Shown here: piece by piece, positions 14,609-23,252 of the stretch
Position numbering within the stretch: position 1 is the first letter of the stretch
Layout: every line of letters begins with the position of its first letter
DNA from: a virus
IMG/VR virus record: IMGVR_UViG_3300022919_000007
Span: 1 to 40,364 of that record
Strand: one strand, 5' to 3'
DNA: 40,364 nt
Program-made: the position numbers and the translations under genes
The notes under the pieces: generated by a model
Told to the model about the DNA's origin: nothing
The model's input: the letters and a program-made list of their open reading frames with translations, nothing else
Database searches by the model: none

Positions 14609-14977
14609 TTATTTGTTATCGGCTATATTAGTTTTGGTATCTACAACCTTTTGTATTTTTTTATCAGCACGGCTTAAAGCACCTAATAATACAGACGAAC
14701 CTGTATAGCCTACAAAAATAAAAAAGAATTTAGCATACTTTACTATGCTGGGGTAAGCCCCTGTAATTTCGTCAAATAAAAATATGCCTATGAGTATAGT
14801 TACTAATGATGCGGTTAAAGCTAACCAGTCGTCTTTAAAGTACTGAGCAGGGTTAAATCCCATATTTGCATCAGTTGCCCTTTTTTTTAGTGCAGGTAGC
14901 TTTATAACAAGCACGTGGAATATTTGTCCCAATAACCCGCCAATAAATAAATCTAAGTAAACGTTTCCTGTTGTCAT
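14609..14977 (-). CDS. Holin-like membrane protein
   Basis: 122 residues with three predicted helices: about 8-26 (LFIGGLLGQIFHVLVIKL), 51-71 (WLALTASLVTILIGIFLFDEI) and 83-105 (FFFIFVGYTGSSVLLGALS). A charged, lysine-rich C-terminus follows. Three helices, about 120 residues and a charged tail suit a class I holin, and it lies in the lysis region. Membrane proteins of similar size are also next to the endolysin, so this is one of several candidates. It overlaps the upstream gene by four bases (ATGA). Confidence 0.65.
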   Translation of the reverse strand: MTTGNVYLDLFIGGLLGQIFHVLVIKLPALKKRATDANMGFNPAQYFKDDWLALTASLVTILIGIFLFDEITGAYPSIVKYAKFFFIFVGYTGSSVLLGALSRADKKIQKVVDTKTNIADNK

Positions 14978-15348
14978 GCTTTAAATATTTTACCGCCCCA
15001 TTTCCACAAGGCTAAATTAAACAATAGTATTATCCCGCCGTACCAATACCAAGCGGCTGCTGGGTTAAGGAATGAAAGGGTAACGCATGTAATAACCCCT
15101 AAAATCATAGCCCTTAGAATTTCTCCTTTATCATTATTCCACGGATGCCCTGATTGTATCCAGTTAAAACCTATCTGAGGTATACCGCATAACACACCTG
15201 CTAATAGCCCAAATAGGGTATACTGCCATTGCTCTATATGTTCCCCTTTAGAGGTATCGGCTACCATGCTATCGCTGGTCATAAACCACGCCATCAAAAT
15301 GAAAGCAGCCCATATGCCGTTAAGGCAGTTTATAATTTTTGTCCTCAT
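14974..15348 (-). CDS. Four-helix membrane protein
   Basis: 124 residues from the ATG at 15348 (MRTKIINCLNGIWAAFILMA). A start at 15369 is possible but would overlap the previous gene. Helices at about 7-25, 42-60 (WQYTLFGLLAGVLCGIPQIGF), 80-97 (AMILGVITCVTLSFL) and 104-120 (WYWYGGIILLFNLALWKW). No family recognised. The gene spacing is two bases and the downstream overlap is ATGA. It could belong to the lysis set or act at the host membrane. Confidence 0.6.
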   Translation of the reverse strand: MRTKIINCLNGIWAAFILMAWFMTSDSMVADTSKGEHIEQWQYTLFGLLAGVLCGIPQIGFNWIQSGHPWNNDKGEILRAMILGVITCVTLSFLNPAAAWYWYGGIILLFNLALWKWGGKIFKA

Positions 15349-15350
15349 AG

Positions 15351-16016
15351 TTATAAATTCATTTCCCATTGTTGTACAATAGACGCTGAAGCCGTGCCAG
15401 TTGTGGCTGTCTGCACTCTGAAATAATAACCAGCAGGTACAGGGAATACAATATTTCCCGTTTGCCCATTGGTTATGGCTATTGCCACAGCAAGTGCTAC
15501 GGAACTGCTATTTGCGTTTTGAGTTGGTGTTGTCCACGTAATACCGTTTGTGGATATTTGCCCCGTAATATTAACCGTACTGCTACCCGCAAGTAAAGGG
15601 TTTGTTACGCTGGCGCTTATGCTGTACACGCAAAGCATTGGACGGCTACCCGTATTTTGATAATTAGTATTAACAACACGACCGGGGCTAAAATTAATAG
15701 TAGGTATCGGCGTTTCACCCGTTGGTAACTTATATATAAACATCCAGCGCCCAGGCTCAGTAGTAAGCATAGCATCGGGCTTAATTATCGTACTACCATT
15801 GTCTGGCAGAACTGATACTGAATCGTATCGCCACAGCTCAGGTGTCATATCCCCAAATGCGGACACGCCATAAACTGAACAAACCTGATTGTTGCTGGCG
15901 AAATACCCTCTTAAGCTTGTCCGTTTAGCTATATTCAACGAAGTATAGCACGGGTCGTAAGGTTGCGAAAACGCAAAGGCTGTCATAAACAGGAATAGAA
16001 ATAAAAACTTTTTCAT
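15351..16016 (-). CDS. Fibre-like protein with a Sec signal peptide
   Basis: 221 residues. The N-terminus MKKFLFLFLFMTAFAFSQ is a strong signal peptide of the Bacteroidota kind, with a likely cut before Q18. Residues 19-115 include LNIAKRTSLRGYFAS and GGSTIIKP-like sequence (DNGSTIIKPDAM then PGRWMFIY), a module seen in phage fibres and pectate-lyase-like tail proteins. The C-terminal 100 residues are Ser/Thr/Asn-rich beta structure. It is the gene after a larger protein of the same type. A virion protein should not need a Sec signal, so its destination is unclear. Confidence 0.7.
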   Translation of the reverse strand: MKKFLFLFLFMTAFAFSQPYDPCYTSLNIAKRTSLRGYFASNNQVCSVYGVSAFGDMTPELWRYDSVSVLPDNGSTIIKPDAMLTTEPGRWMFIYKLPTGETPIPTINFSPGRVVNTNYQNTGSRPMLCVYSISASVTNPLLAGSSTVNITGQISTNGITWTTPTQNANSSSVALAVAIAITNGQTGNIVFPVPAGYYFRVQTATTGTASASIVQQWEMNL

Positions 16017-16033
16017 TATAAATATATTTATGG

Positions 16034-18076
16034 TTACTTGGTTACGTTTACTGTAAAACTACCTGATGCAGGATTTTGACCCGTGCCTGTATAATTATTG
16101 AATCTTACCGTTACTGTATTGGTAGCAGATACCCAAGCCGTGAAACAACTATTTGCAACAATGGCGGCATTGGGAGTTCCAAGTATAACAGGTTTACCCT
16201 CTATTGCCCCCGTAACAGTTATAGTCAAATCACTTGAAGACTGCCCAGCTGTTGATGGAAAATCTAACGTTGCTGTAGTGGTGTATGGAACAGCCTGCCC
16301 CACGGTAGCTGCATCTGTAGCTGCTACGCCGTTAGGTATGGTTACAGGGTTATTAAACGTCCACACCCTGGCATCCGTAACCGTTGCGCTGGTCGTACCG
16401 GCGCTGTTCTGAAACATCATAGATGTACCGTTACCTAATGGCCTGTAATTAGCAGCACGTATAGCGCCTGAGAATACGGTATTAGCGGCATTTGTTACGC
16501 TACCTATAATTATGGTATTATTAGCATTGAATAGAAGGCTACCCGACAACGTACCTCCAGCTAAGGGAAGATAGCTTTGAAACATTGTGTAAGCACCACC
16601 CGACGTAATTAGGTTGCTGCTGGATACTGTGGGTGTTGTGTCTACAGGTGTGTATGTGGTTGAAGTCCCTGATTTTGTTACAACGCCGCTACCTGACTGT
16701 ATAGGTTCTTTACCTGCTAACCCTGTTGTGTAAGTGTTTTGGTCTACACCTCCGTTTGTATTACTACCTGTACCCGTGTATAATCGGGAAATACCCGTTA
16801 CGGATGGCGTTGCCTGTACGTTATCCCCTGTATTTGTTCCTGAAAGCGCGTTTAGCTTAACCTTATCGGTTGCTATTAACACACCGGAATTAGTGGTTGT
16901 CGCTCCTGATATTACCGCCCCGGTGCCGTTACTGTTATTTATAGTGTAGTCTGTTGCGCTGGGCGTACTTGATAGGTTTGTTGCGCCGCCAGCATGAGCC
17001 GCTACATAATCCTGAAGCCTACCCTCTTGTATGTAAATATTACGGTTTGTGCCGTCGTTATTCATAGAAAAATCCTCATCTCCTACTATCCCTTTAAAGG
17101 TTGGATTGTCAGGGGCACTAACCAGCACATCCCCGTTTTCACTAAATTGCATGCCGCCAGTAGAAAACCCGTTACCTACATAAAAACCGCCATCGTTAGA
17201 TATTAAGCCACTTGCGTCTGCCATTTCTAAAAGTCCCGTAACAGGGTTGCCCGTTGTTGTTCCACTTAGAGGGATGCCTGCATGGTCATCTACGTATTGG
17301 CGTTGAGCGTATATTAATTTATTTTCAGGCTCAACTTCTGAATAATCATAGGTAGATATAAGCCCTTCTGTTTTCTGAAACTGCACCCCTGAGTCAATAA
17401 CATTATCTACACTATGCGAAAAGTTTAATCCGCCTTCAGTGAAATTAAATGAAAATTTATTATCAGTATCATAACTAATAAAAAGATTATTATCTAACTC
17501 AGTAAGCTCTAATGGACCAGTAATAGGCGTTGTAGTGCCTTCTAACGGCACATAATCACCCCCGATTTCAATATCGATATTACCAGCTACGTCAAAAGGA
17601 AGCCCGTTAATTGACCTGCCTATATTTTTGGTGTTAAATTTGAATTCGTCGGCACTTGAAACTATATTTAGATTGTCCGCTATATTAAATTCAGCATACA
17701 CGGTAGACAGCCCGCTTTCGAGCCTTAGTTTATGTTCACTCGTAAGTATAATATCCTTGTTGGCGGTGTTACCCGCAGTTAAAACACTTAGTAGATTTGG
17801 TACGAGAATATCTGAAGCGTACGCCAGTTTTTTATAATTAGTACCGTTATGGTGATACAACCTACCGTTATAGGTAAGAATACGGCCCAGGTTAGCAATG
17901 TTTGGAAACAGCGTCGCGGTATCTATCACGGGGGTTTTTAAAAGCTTTTCAGCCCACGTGCCGCCCGGGTAACGGTATACAGTGCTGGCCGTGCCCTGCG
18001 GGGTTACCGTAGCATTCTGTGCCAGTCCTAAAAAGGGTAAAAGAAATAATAAGTAAAACAGTTTTCTCATGATCAT
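16034..18076 (-). CDS. Long tail-fibre-like protein with a Sec signal peptide
   Basis: 680 residues. The N-terminus MIMRKLFYLLFLLPFLGLAQ (ATG at 18076, or 18070) is a signal peptide. The rest is Gly/Ser/Thr/Asn-rich with fibre features: LEMADASGLISNDGG, NNSNGTGAVISGATT, DKVKLNALSGTNTGDN, PLAGGTLSGSLLF, and ATDAATVGQAVPYTT near 600. These phrases are typical of Bacteroidota phage tail fibres that bind the host surface. The gene follows the adhesin-like 430-residue gene by 7 bp. A secreted fibre-like protein is odd for a phage; possible roles are a host-surface decoy or a fibre matured outside the cytoplasm. Confidence 0.75.
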   Translation of the reverse strand: MIMRKLFYLLFLLPFLGLAQNATVTPQGTASTVYRYPGGTWAEKLLKTPVIDTATLFPNIANLGRILTYNGRLYHHNGTNYKKLAYASDILVPNLLSVLTAGNTANKDIILTSEHKLRLESGLSTVYAEFNIADNLNIVSSADEFKFNTKNIGRSINGLPFDVAGNIDIEIGGDYVPLEGTTTPITGPLELTELDNNLFISYDTDNKFSFNFTEGGLNFSHSVDNVIDSGVQFQKTEGLISTYDYSEVEPENKLIYAQRQYVDDHAGIPLSGTTTGNPVTGLLEMADASGLISNDGGFYVGNGFSTGGMQFSENGDVLVSAPDNPTFKGIVGDEDFSMNNDGTNRNIYIQEGRLQDYVAAHAGGATNLSSTPSATDYTINNSNGTGAVISGATTTNSGVLIATDKVKLNALSGTNTGDNVQATPSVTGISRLYTGTGSNTNGGVDQNTYTTGLAGKEPIQSGSGVVTKSGTSTTYTPVDTTPTVSSSNLITSGGAYTMFQSYLPLAGGTLSGSLLFNANNTIIIGSVTNAANTVFSGAIRAANYRPLGNGTSMMFQNSAGTTSATVTDARVWTFNNPVTIPNGVAATDAATVGQAVPYTTTATLDFPSTAGQSSSDLTITVTGAIEGKPVILGTPNAAIVANSCFTAWVSATNTVTVRFNNYTGTGQNPASGSFTVNVTK

Positions 18077-18083
18077 GAATAGT

Positions 18084-19376
18084 TTAAGAATAAAATACTA
18101 CTATGTTTGCAGAGGCTATGCCCTCAATCCCTGATATTTTACCCAGGGCACTATCGAAAGAATATTCGGCAGGCAGGCTAAAGTCGTCATACATAACGCC
18201 ATTTGCCAATACGGCATTTATCTCACGCCCTATAAGGTAATCGCTTTGGTAGAAGCCAGGGTTAGCCTCGTCATACATTATCTTTATCTGTCCTGAGGTT
18301 GACGCTTGCGGCGTGGTCTGCGGGATAGCCTGGAAGTTATCAAGGGCAGAAGGCGGTTGCCCTACGCCGTAAAGGCCCGCCTCGCCTACGAATAGATAAT
18401 CTACAGATAGGCCGCTAACTGTACCCTGAAACAATACATAGCCATCTTCCTGCCCCTGTAAAGTTATTGCCGGGTTTTGGGTATTCAGCCATTCTGATAC
18501 GTTTTGAGTAGTGAGAGCTCCGTAGTTTACTATCTGCGTAGTAGGGTCGTCGGCTATATCCTGTACGGATATGTAGTTAAAACCTATTTCGTGCAGGTTA
18601 GCGGCCGAGACAGTTTCGCTGCCCCCGTCGCCGTAAATACCTTTACCTTTATTTATAAGTATATAGTTTCTATAGAAGCCCGCAGGCCCTGCTAAAGAAA
18701 ATACCTGGAATACGATTATGTTTTTCTCGCCTATGGCCAATATGTGCCCGGTATTTATTTCGTCCGCTAATATTGTTTTATTGTACAGTTCATACTGCAG
18801 GTTAACCAGCCTTTTTATAAAAACGTTGTCCTGATCTATGGCAGGGGTTCCGCTTATGCCGTCGCTTATAAATTCAAAGTTACCGGCGGTTATTTGAGTC
18901 GCCCCGCTTCCGTACGTCCCTTTGCCTTGCCCTTTAGCGATTAGAACAGCATATCGCGAAGGGCTTTCGCCCGGGGCTGTTTGCGCTATGTAGACTACAT
19001 TTTCAAACTCACTTACATTGTACGCCGCTATGGCGTTTATTTTTGCGGCTATAACGGTTTTGTCGTCTTCTATGTCAATAGCTACGGCAATAGCCTTAAA
19101 TTTGTTATCCTGTACAAGCTCGGGTACGTCGTTGCCTAAAGTGCCACGGCTGTATATGATTTGATTAAGGGCAGCCTGTACTTCGTTAGCGTTTGCAAAA
19201 GTTTCGCCCTCTACGTTGAACTGGTCGAACTCTAAAGGCTCTACAAGTGCATCACAATTTTCGTAGCAGTTGAAAATAGCAACTTTAGTACCCGTTACCC
19301 GGCTAATGTAATTGCGCAGGTAACGGGTACCATTGAAGTAAAATTCTCGATTGCTGTATGTGCTTATTACTACCAC
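18084..19376 (-). CDS. Adhesin-like virion protein with three internal repeats
   Basis: 430 residues, GTG start overlapping the previous stop (TAGTG). Three related segments share the pattern Y-x-(L/F)-(I/V)-x-x-G-x-G-x-YG-x-G: at about 142-170 (RYAVLIAKGQGKGTYGSG), 236-265 (RNYILINKGKGIYGDGG) and 326-351 (DYLFVGEAGLYGVG). Each is followed by an A-x-NF/L turn. The N-terminal 120 residues differ. Repeated beta modules ending in glycine turns suit a host-binding fibre or baseplate component. No signal peptide, unlike the next two genes, so this one is the more likely true virion fibre. Confidence 0.65.
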   Translation of the reverse strand: MVVISTYSNREFYFNGTRYLRNYISRVTGTKVAIFNCYENCDALVEPLEFDQFNVEGETFANANEVQAALNQIIYSRGTLGNDVPELVQDNKFKAIAVAIDIEDDKTVIAAKINAIAAYNVSEFENVVYIAQTAPGESPSRYAVLIAKGQGKGTYGSGATQITAGNFEFISDGISGTPAIDQDNVFIKRLVNLQYELYNKTILADEINTGHILAIGEKNIIVFQVFSLAGPAGFYRNYILINKGKGIYGDGGSETVSAANLHEIGFNYISVQDIADDPTTQIVNYGALTTQNVSEWLNTQNPAITLQGQEDGYVLFQGTVSGLSVDYLFVGEAGLYGVGQPPSALDNFQAIPQTTPQASTSGQIKIMYDEANPGFYQSDYLIGREINAVLANGVMYDDFSLPAEYSFDSALGKISGIEGIASANIVVFYS

Positions 19377-19888
19377 TATCCTATTTTTTTAATGCGGAAG
19401 CCACCTGTACGCGGTGCGCTTTGGCAATGGTTAAAGCCGTAATCGGGTTGTTTGGTACGTACAAGGTAATTCCGTACGCTGTCCCATATCTGCGCTGCAG
19501 CTTCTTTATTGATTTGCCATGTACTTTTACGCATTGAGTCGCTTACAGGCTGGCTAACGTCGCTGTTAAGCTTCTGAACGAAGCCGAAAGGCGTAGCGGT
19601 AGCGTCGCCCAGCATAACGAAACGGGCATAGGTGTAATAAGCTATCACCGCTTTAAGGCCATAGCTATTATAGTCGGTGCCATCTACCGTGTAGCTGCCA
19701 CCGTCCAGCAGCTCGGTGTAATCGGCCGGCGTGGCCACAAGCTTATTATAAAGCTTCTCGCCTAAAAGCGGTGCCACATCAAGCATTTGCGCGTCAAGTA
19801 TAAGCTCGTTCAGCTTCGCGTCGTTCCACGTTGTAGAAATCTGCCTATACTGGGCTATATCATTCCGGGTTATCAGTAGTTGCGGCAT
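19376..19888 (-). CDS. Head completion / head-tail connector protein (DUF6712-like)
   Basis: 170 residues from the ATG at 19888 (MPQLLITRNDIAQYRQIS). An in-frame ATG at 19927 would overlap the portal gene further. Features are the N-terminal KLNELILDAQMLDVAPLLGE with a mostly helical body, AVIAYYTYARFVMLG in the middle, and KSTWQINKEAAAQIWDSVRNYL near the end. This resembles the small helical head-tail adaptors of Bacteroidota phages (DUF6712). It would sit below the portal and join head to tail. Position directly after the portal gene supports this; the family assignment is from memory of its pattern. Confidence 0.7.
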   Translation of the reverse strand: MPQLLITRNDIAQYRQISTTWNDAKLNELILDAQMLDVAPLLGEKLYNKLVATPADYTELLDGGSYTVDGTDYNSYGLKAVIAYYTYARFVMLGDATATPFGFVQKLNSDVSQPVSDSMRKSTWQINKEAAAQIWDSVRNYLVRTKQPDYGFNHCQSAPRTGGFRIKKIG

Positions 19889-21041
19889 CCTGTATGAGTA
19901 AAATGGGTTGTAGGACTGTATTTTCACTCCCTGTCATTCTTTTAACAAGGTCGTTAAGTGTATTGGTAAGCAGGTTGCGCTCTTTAGTAGTGCTTTCCTG
20001 GTAGGTGCGTTTCATTTCAATAATAGCCGTACCGCTATTGCCAAACATTGCGTTATCACTGGTCTTTAAAAGGCCTGCGGGTAGGTTGTTGAATGCTACA
20101 AGTATGTTTTCCCGTACACTGCTTTCGGTATAGTTGAAAAGCTTGTCGTCTATTTTACTGTCTATCTGTTTTATCAGTATCGCGTCGTCGAGCTTTTCAC
20201 CGGCAAAGTCCATTTCAAGGCACAATACTCCGCCGACACTTTCCGCACCTAAGCTTTCCTTAATGGCATTTTGGAATGCGTCGCGCTCACTTTCGGCTGC
20301 AGTCCATAGCGGGTTAATCTTATCGTCTATAAACTGCGGCATTACGTTTTCATCTACAAGAGGACGGGTAACCACTAAAGTATTACCGAAAAACCCTTTA
20401 CGTAGCAACCTGTTTTTGTATATGGCCGCCTGTGCTTCACTGTCGCAGTCATTCGATACGCTGTCTATGCGGCTAAGGGGATATATAAGTTTACTGTCCT
20501 GATTAACGAATAGTATTTGCCCCTTGTAAGCTTCCCAGCTTCCCGCTTTCTCAACTTGAAGCTCTATAATTTTAGGGTTTGGGTTGTACACGTCAATGAG
20601 CGTAACGTCTTTTGACTTCGGCTTATCCCACGACTCTTTATACACAGCAATTTTGCCGTTATAGTCTGAGCTGTCTTTTTTACCGACGCGGCACCATTCG
20701 TAAGGTACTACTGCCAGGCTGTCAATTTCGTATGCGGCGTTATACCCTACAGATATGAACGCCCCACGGTGCTTAACAAGATCGTCGGCGAGGTCGTCGG
20801 CGAAATCGATTAGCTTAATATTTTTTTGCTTGTTTACTATTATATTGTCGGCCTCTGTACCATAGCCTTTACCTAAAAGGTATTGCACCATGATATTTGC
20901 GGCGCTCTTTGCGGTAACGCTGTTATTGATAAGCCTATCCATTCTTTCAGGATACATATTATCAACGTCGTTACCGTAAACGTCAACACCCTTTTGCCAG
21001 GGTGTTAAACGTTTGAATATTTCAAATAAGGATGTACGCAT
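19860..21041 (-). CDS. Portal protein
   Basis: 393 residues. The start FKRLTPWQKGVDVYGNDVDNMYP, then INNSVTAKSAANIMVQYLLG and YNAAYEIDSLAVVPYEWCRV, is the pattern of the small portal proteins of Bacteroidota siphophages. The C-terminal NYTESSVRENILVAFNNLPA and MFGNSGTAIIEMKR regions match the portal's wing and clip area. The portal forms the ring at the capsid vertex through which terminase pumps DNA. Its place after the capsid gene, about 14 kb from terminase, is unusual. It overlaps the head-completion gene. Confidence 0.72.
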   Translation of the reverse strand: MRTSLFEIFKRLTPWQKGVDVYGNDVDNMYPERMDRLINNSVTAKSAANIMVQYLLGKGYGTEADNIIVNKQKNIKLIDFADDLADDLVKHRGAFISVGYNAAYEIDSLAVVPYEWCRVGKKDSSDYNGKIAVYKESWDKPKSKDVTLIDVYNPNPKIIELQVEKAGSWEAYKGQILFVNQDSKLIYPLSRIDSVSNDCDSEAQAAIYKNRLLRKGFFGNTLVVTRPLVDENVMPQFIDDKINPLWTAAESERDAFQNAIKESLGAESVGGVLCLEMDFAGEKLDDAILIKQIDSKIDDKLFNYTESSVRENILVAFNNLPAGLLKTSDNAMFGNSGTAIIEMKRTYQESTTKERNLLTNTLNDLVKRMTGSENTVLQPILLIQDAATTDNPE

Positions 21042-21045
21042 TTAG

Positions 21046-21531
21046 TTACAGTATTTCGTCTGCGTCCGTGTCTTCTTTAGGCTCAGTCGGCGCCACTGGG
21101 GCGGCGTGTTCTGTTTCTACTTTTTCAGTAGGCGCTACCGGTGCGGCCTTAGTTTTTTTAGTTTTGGTTTTTACCCCGCCTTCGGGTATGCTCGAGAACA
21201 GTTTTTCTCCATGTTCACGCTTTAGCAACTTCTCGGCGTACTCGTCTGTGAGGTTGGTGTTGTTCACCAGCACGGGCGAACCAAATTCAAGCGGAATATT
21301 TTCATATTTCGCATGCAGCTTGTAGCCGCTATTCTCTGCATTAATTACTGTTTTTGCCATGGCTTTTTTATATTTTGATAAATAGTTGCTTAAACATTTT
21401 GGGCATGAGGGGTTAACCGTACCGCCGAAAATGGTTTTATAGTCTTTTAGGAACTTACTTAAATATCGCTCGCCGTCGGGGTCAACTCCTGACATGACGG
21501 CGGCAATATCCATTTTAGTAAAATCAAGCAT
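21046..21531 (-). CDS. Virion-region protein with CxxC motif and Pro/Glu-rich tail
   Basis: 161 residues. The first 55 residues are helical with a CPKC pair near 39-42 (NPSCPKCLSNYLSKY). The middle mentions LHAKYENIPLEFGSPVLVNN. The last 45 residues are low-complexity Lys/Thr/Ala/Pro/Glu containing a direct repeat of HAAPVAPTE and KAAPVAPTE. No family recognised. It lies between the likely tail tube gene and portal with a TAATG overlap, so it is probably a minor structural or assembly protein. Confidence 0.6.
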   Translation of the reverse strand: MLDFTKMDIAAVMSGVDPDGERYLSKFLKDYKTIFGGTVNPSCPKCLSNYLSKYKKAMAKTVINAENSGYKLHAKYENIPLEFGSPVLVNNTNLTDEYAEKLLKREHGEKLFSSIPEGGVKTKTKKTKAAPVAPTEKVETEHAAPVAPTEPKEDTDADEIL

Positions 21532-22124
21532 TATGCTGATGCAAAATCGTTGTCGAATGCCAGCCTGGTAGTTTCGTAGTCCGTTTCAAGCAGCGTGGCC
21601 GCCATGTTAGGCTCTTCAAAACCGCTTGCGCTTGCAAGTGTGAAAACGATTGTGTTGTCGTTCTCTGCTGAGTTGTTTGTCATGGTAGCAATCTCAAGTC
21701 CGGCACGTATGCCCAGCACTTCAAAAGCATCGGCACTGTTAAGGCCTTTCCATTTCTGTTCTACTACGGCAACGTAACGGGATCCCTGGGCAAGTGCTGA
21801 AGCCTGTAGCTTATTAGCAGCACTCGGGTTAAGTATTACGCCGCTAAAAGTGTGCATGAACTTATCGGGGGCGTTATCTTTTTTCACAAGTTCCCAGCTT
21901 TTGCCGTTCGTCTGCTTAACACCGGTAAGGGTGTAAGCCTGCGTATCGGCTTTAAGGGCAAGGTTTGTGATAAGTGCCGGGTTAGTAGCGCTGAAGGTTG
22001 TCAGGGCATAATCTATGTCGTCCTGGTTAATCAGCTTCACGTTTTGCTCGATACCTCCTACGGGGGCATTTGCGCAATCGTATGTTATATTGGCGGTTAG
22101 CGCGCCTGTGCAATCTATTGCCAT
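21531..22124 (-). CDS. Structural protein, probable tail tube (major tail) protein
   Basis: 197 residues. After an N-terminal MAIDCTGALTANITYDC comes VGGIEQNVKLINQDDIDYAL and ALKADTQAYTLTGVKQTNG. Later come RYVAVVEQKWKGLNSADAF and DNTIVFTLASASGFEEP. The all-beta profile and length are typical of phage tail tube proteins, and similar genes sit by the capsid gene in Bacteroidota phages. It would polymerise into the tail tube around the tape measure. The alternative is a head decoration protein. Start at the ATG 37 bp after the capsid stop. Confidence 0.6.
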   Translation of the reverse strand: MAIDCTGALTANITYDCANAPVGGIEQNVKLINQDDIDYALTTFSATNPALITNLALKADTQAYTLTGVKQTNGKSWELVKKDNAPDKFMHTFSGVILNPSAANKLQASALAQGSRYVAVVEQKWKGLNSADAFEVLGIRAGLEIATMTNNSAENDNTIVFTLASASGFEEPNMAATLLETDYETTRLAFDNDFASA

Positions 22125-22161
22125 TTACTGTATCTTTTTAAATGTTAAAAATAGTTGCAGC

Positions 22162-23226
22162 TTAGTAAGCTGCAACTGTTAAGTATGACTCAAGGTGCTT
22201 AGCATCGATTGTATAAGCGGCATCCATAACGTTTACTTTACGGTATTTGTCATAGAACACGTCAAGGGCTTCCAGGTCTTCCTGTGCGTAAGTGCCTACC
22301 GGGATATTCTCCTTAATGGTAAGTACCGCACGGTGCGGCAGGTTCCATTTAGTGCCGTTGTCCTGCATTTCGTCAATAACCCTGTCCCAAATGTCCATCA
22401 TAACGATAGGCACACCGCGGTAACGGATAGTAGCTGAACCGTCTTCGGTACGTTCAAGGAAACCGTTAGTAATCGTTTTGTTTTCCAGCGTGTCAACGAA
22501 GTTGTCAAACAAGGTAGCCGTAACAAGCAGTTCCGCGTTACTATCTTTCGCAAGACGTTTATCTGCTTTGTTGAACATGCTTTTAAATATCGCAAGTGCA
22601 GCGTCAGCAGGCAGGGCCTGTAGCGTGTATGATGCCCCGGCGTTCTGCGTAATTGGTACGTAGTTCCTTGCGGTCGTAGGTATATCAATCATGATCTGTT
22701 TAAACAGGCCGTCAAAAGTGTTGATACGGGCAAGGTCAGTACCTACCGTAAATACCCCGCCACCGGTTGTAAGTGCAGCCGCTTTATCAGCAAACCATAC
22801 TTTGATAAGAATACTTTGCAGCATAGCGTCCTCAATGGCGGCTACTACAAGGCCAAGCTCTTCAGAACCTACCATATCAAAGAAGTCAGGGTTTACTTTT
22901 TGCGCTTTTTTGAATATTTTCAAAAGTGTAGGCATATCAGCCTGACAGTGCTCAAGCCTGAAATCTTCCCAAGCCGGGTCCCAATACTTTTCAGATAGGG
23001 TAAAACCTGTTTCGGGGTTAGGCGTACAGCCTACCATCGCTTTACCCAAAAGCCTGTTAATCCTTGCGGCCAGTACAATTTGAGTTTTCATTTTAATACC
23101 AGTCTCAACGGCGTGAATATCCGTAAGCGTTGGGTTTGTATAAAGTTTCTCGAAGATAATTTTATTAGCTTCGGTAACTTCCTGGGGGTTAAGCGTTAAA
23201 TCGCTTACGTCTAATACTGTTGCCAT
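22162..23226 (-). CDS. Major capsid protein, HK97-like fold
   Basis: 354 residues. The N-terminus MATVLDVSDLTLNPQEVTEA is followed by a helical arm and the stretch LGLVVAAIEDAMLQSILIKVW. A large beta-rich domain follows with YVPITQNAGASYTLQALPAD, YRGVPIVMMDIWDRVI and HRAVLTIKENIPVGTY. The final LESYLTVAAY resembles the ends of other capsid proteins. Position directly after the ClpP-type protease/scaffold gene is the classic arrangement, which is the main support along with size and composition. It builds the icosahedral head. Confidence 0.82.
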   Translation of the reverse strand: MATVLDVSDLTLNPQEVTEANKIIFEKLYTNPTLTDIHAVETGIKMKTQIVLAARINRLLGKAMVGCTPNPETGFTLSEKYWDPAWEDFRLEHCQADMPTLLKIFKKAQKVNPDFFDMVGSEELGLVVAAIEDAMLQSILIKVWFADKAAALTTGGGVFTVGTDLARINTFDGLFKQIMIDIPTTARNYVPITQNAGASYTLQALPADAALAIFKSMFNKADKRLAKDSNAELLVTATLFDNFVDTLENKTITNGFLERTEDGSATIRYRGVPIVMMDIWDRVIDEMQDNGTKWNLPHRAVLTIKENIPVGTYAQEDLEALDVFYDKYRKVNVMDAAYTIDAKHLESYLTVAAY

Positions 23227-23252
23227 TTAGCTGTAGTGTTTTTTAGTTGTTG

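Noticed and set aside
22398-22688. 96-codon minus-strand ORF inside the capsid gene
   Set aside because: Out-of-frame shadow of the capsid gene with Arg/Leu/Ser-rich composition.
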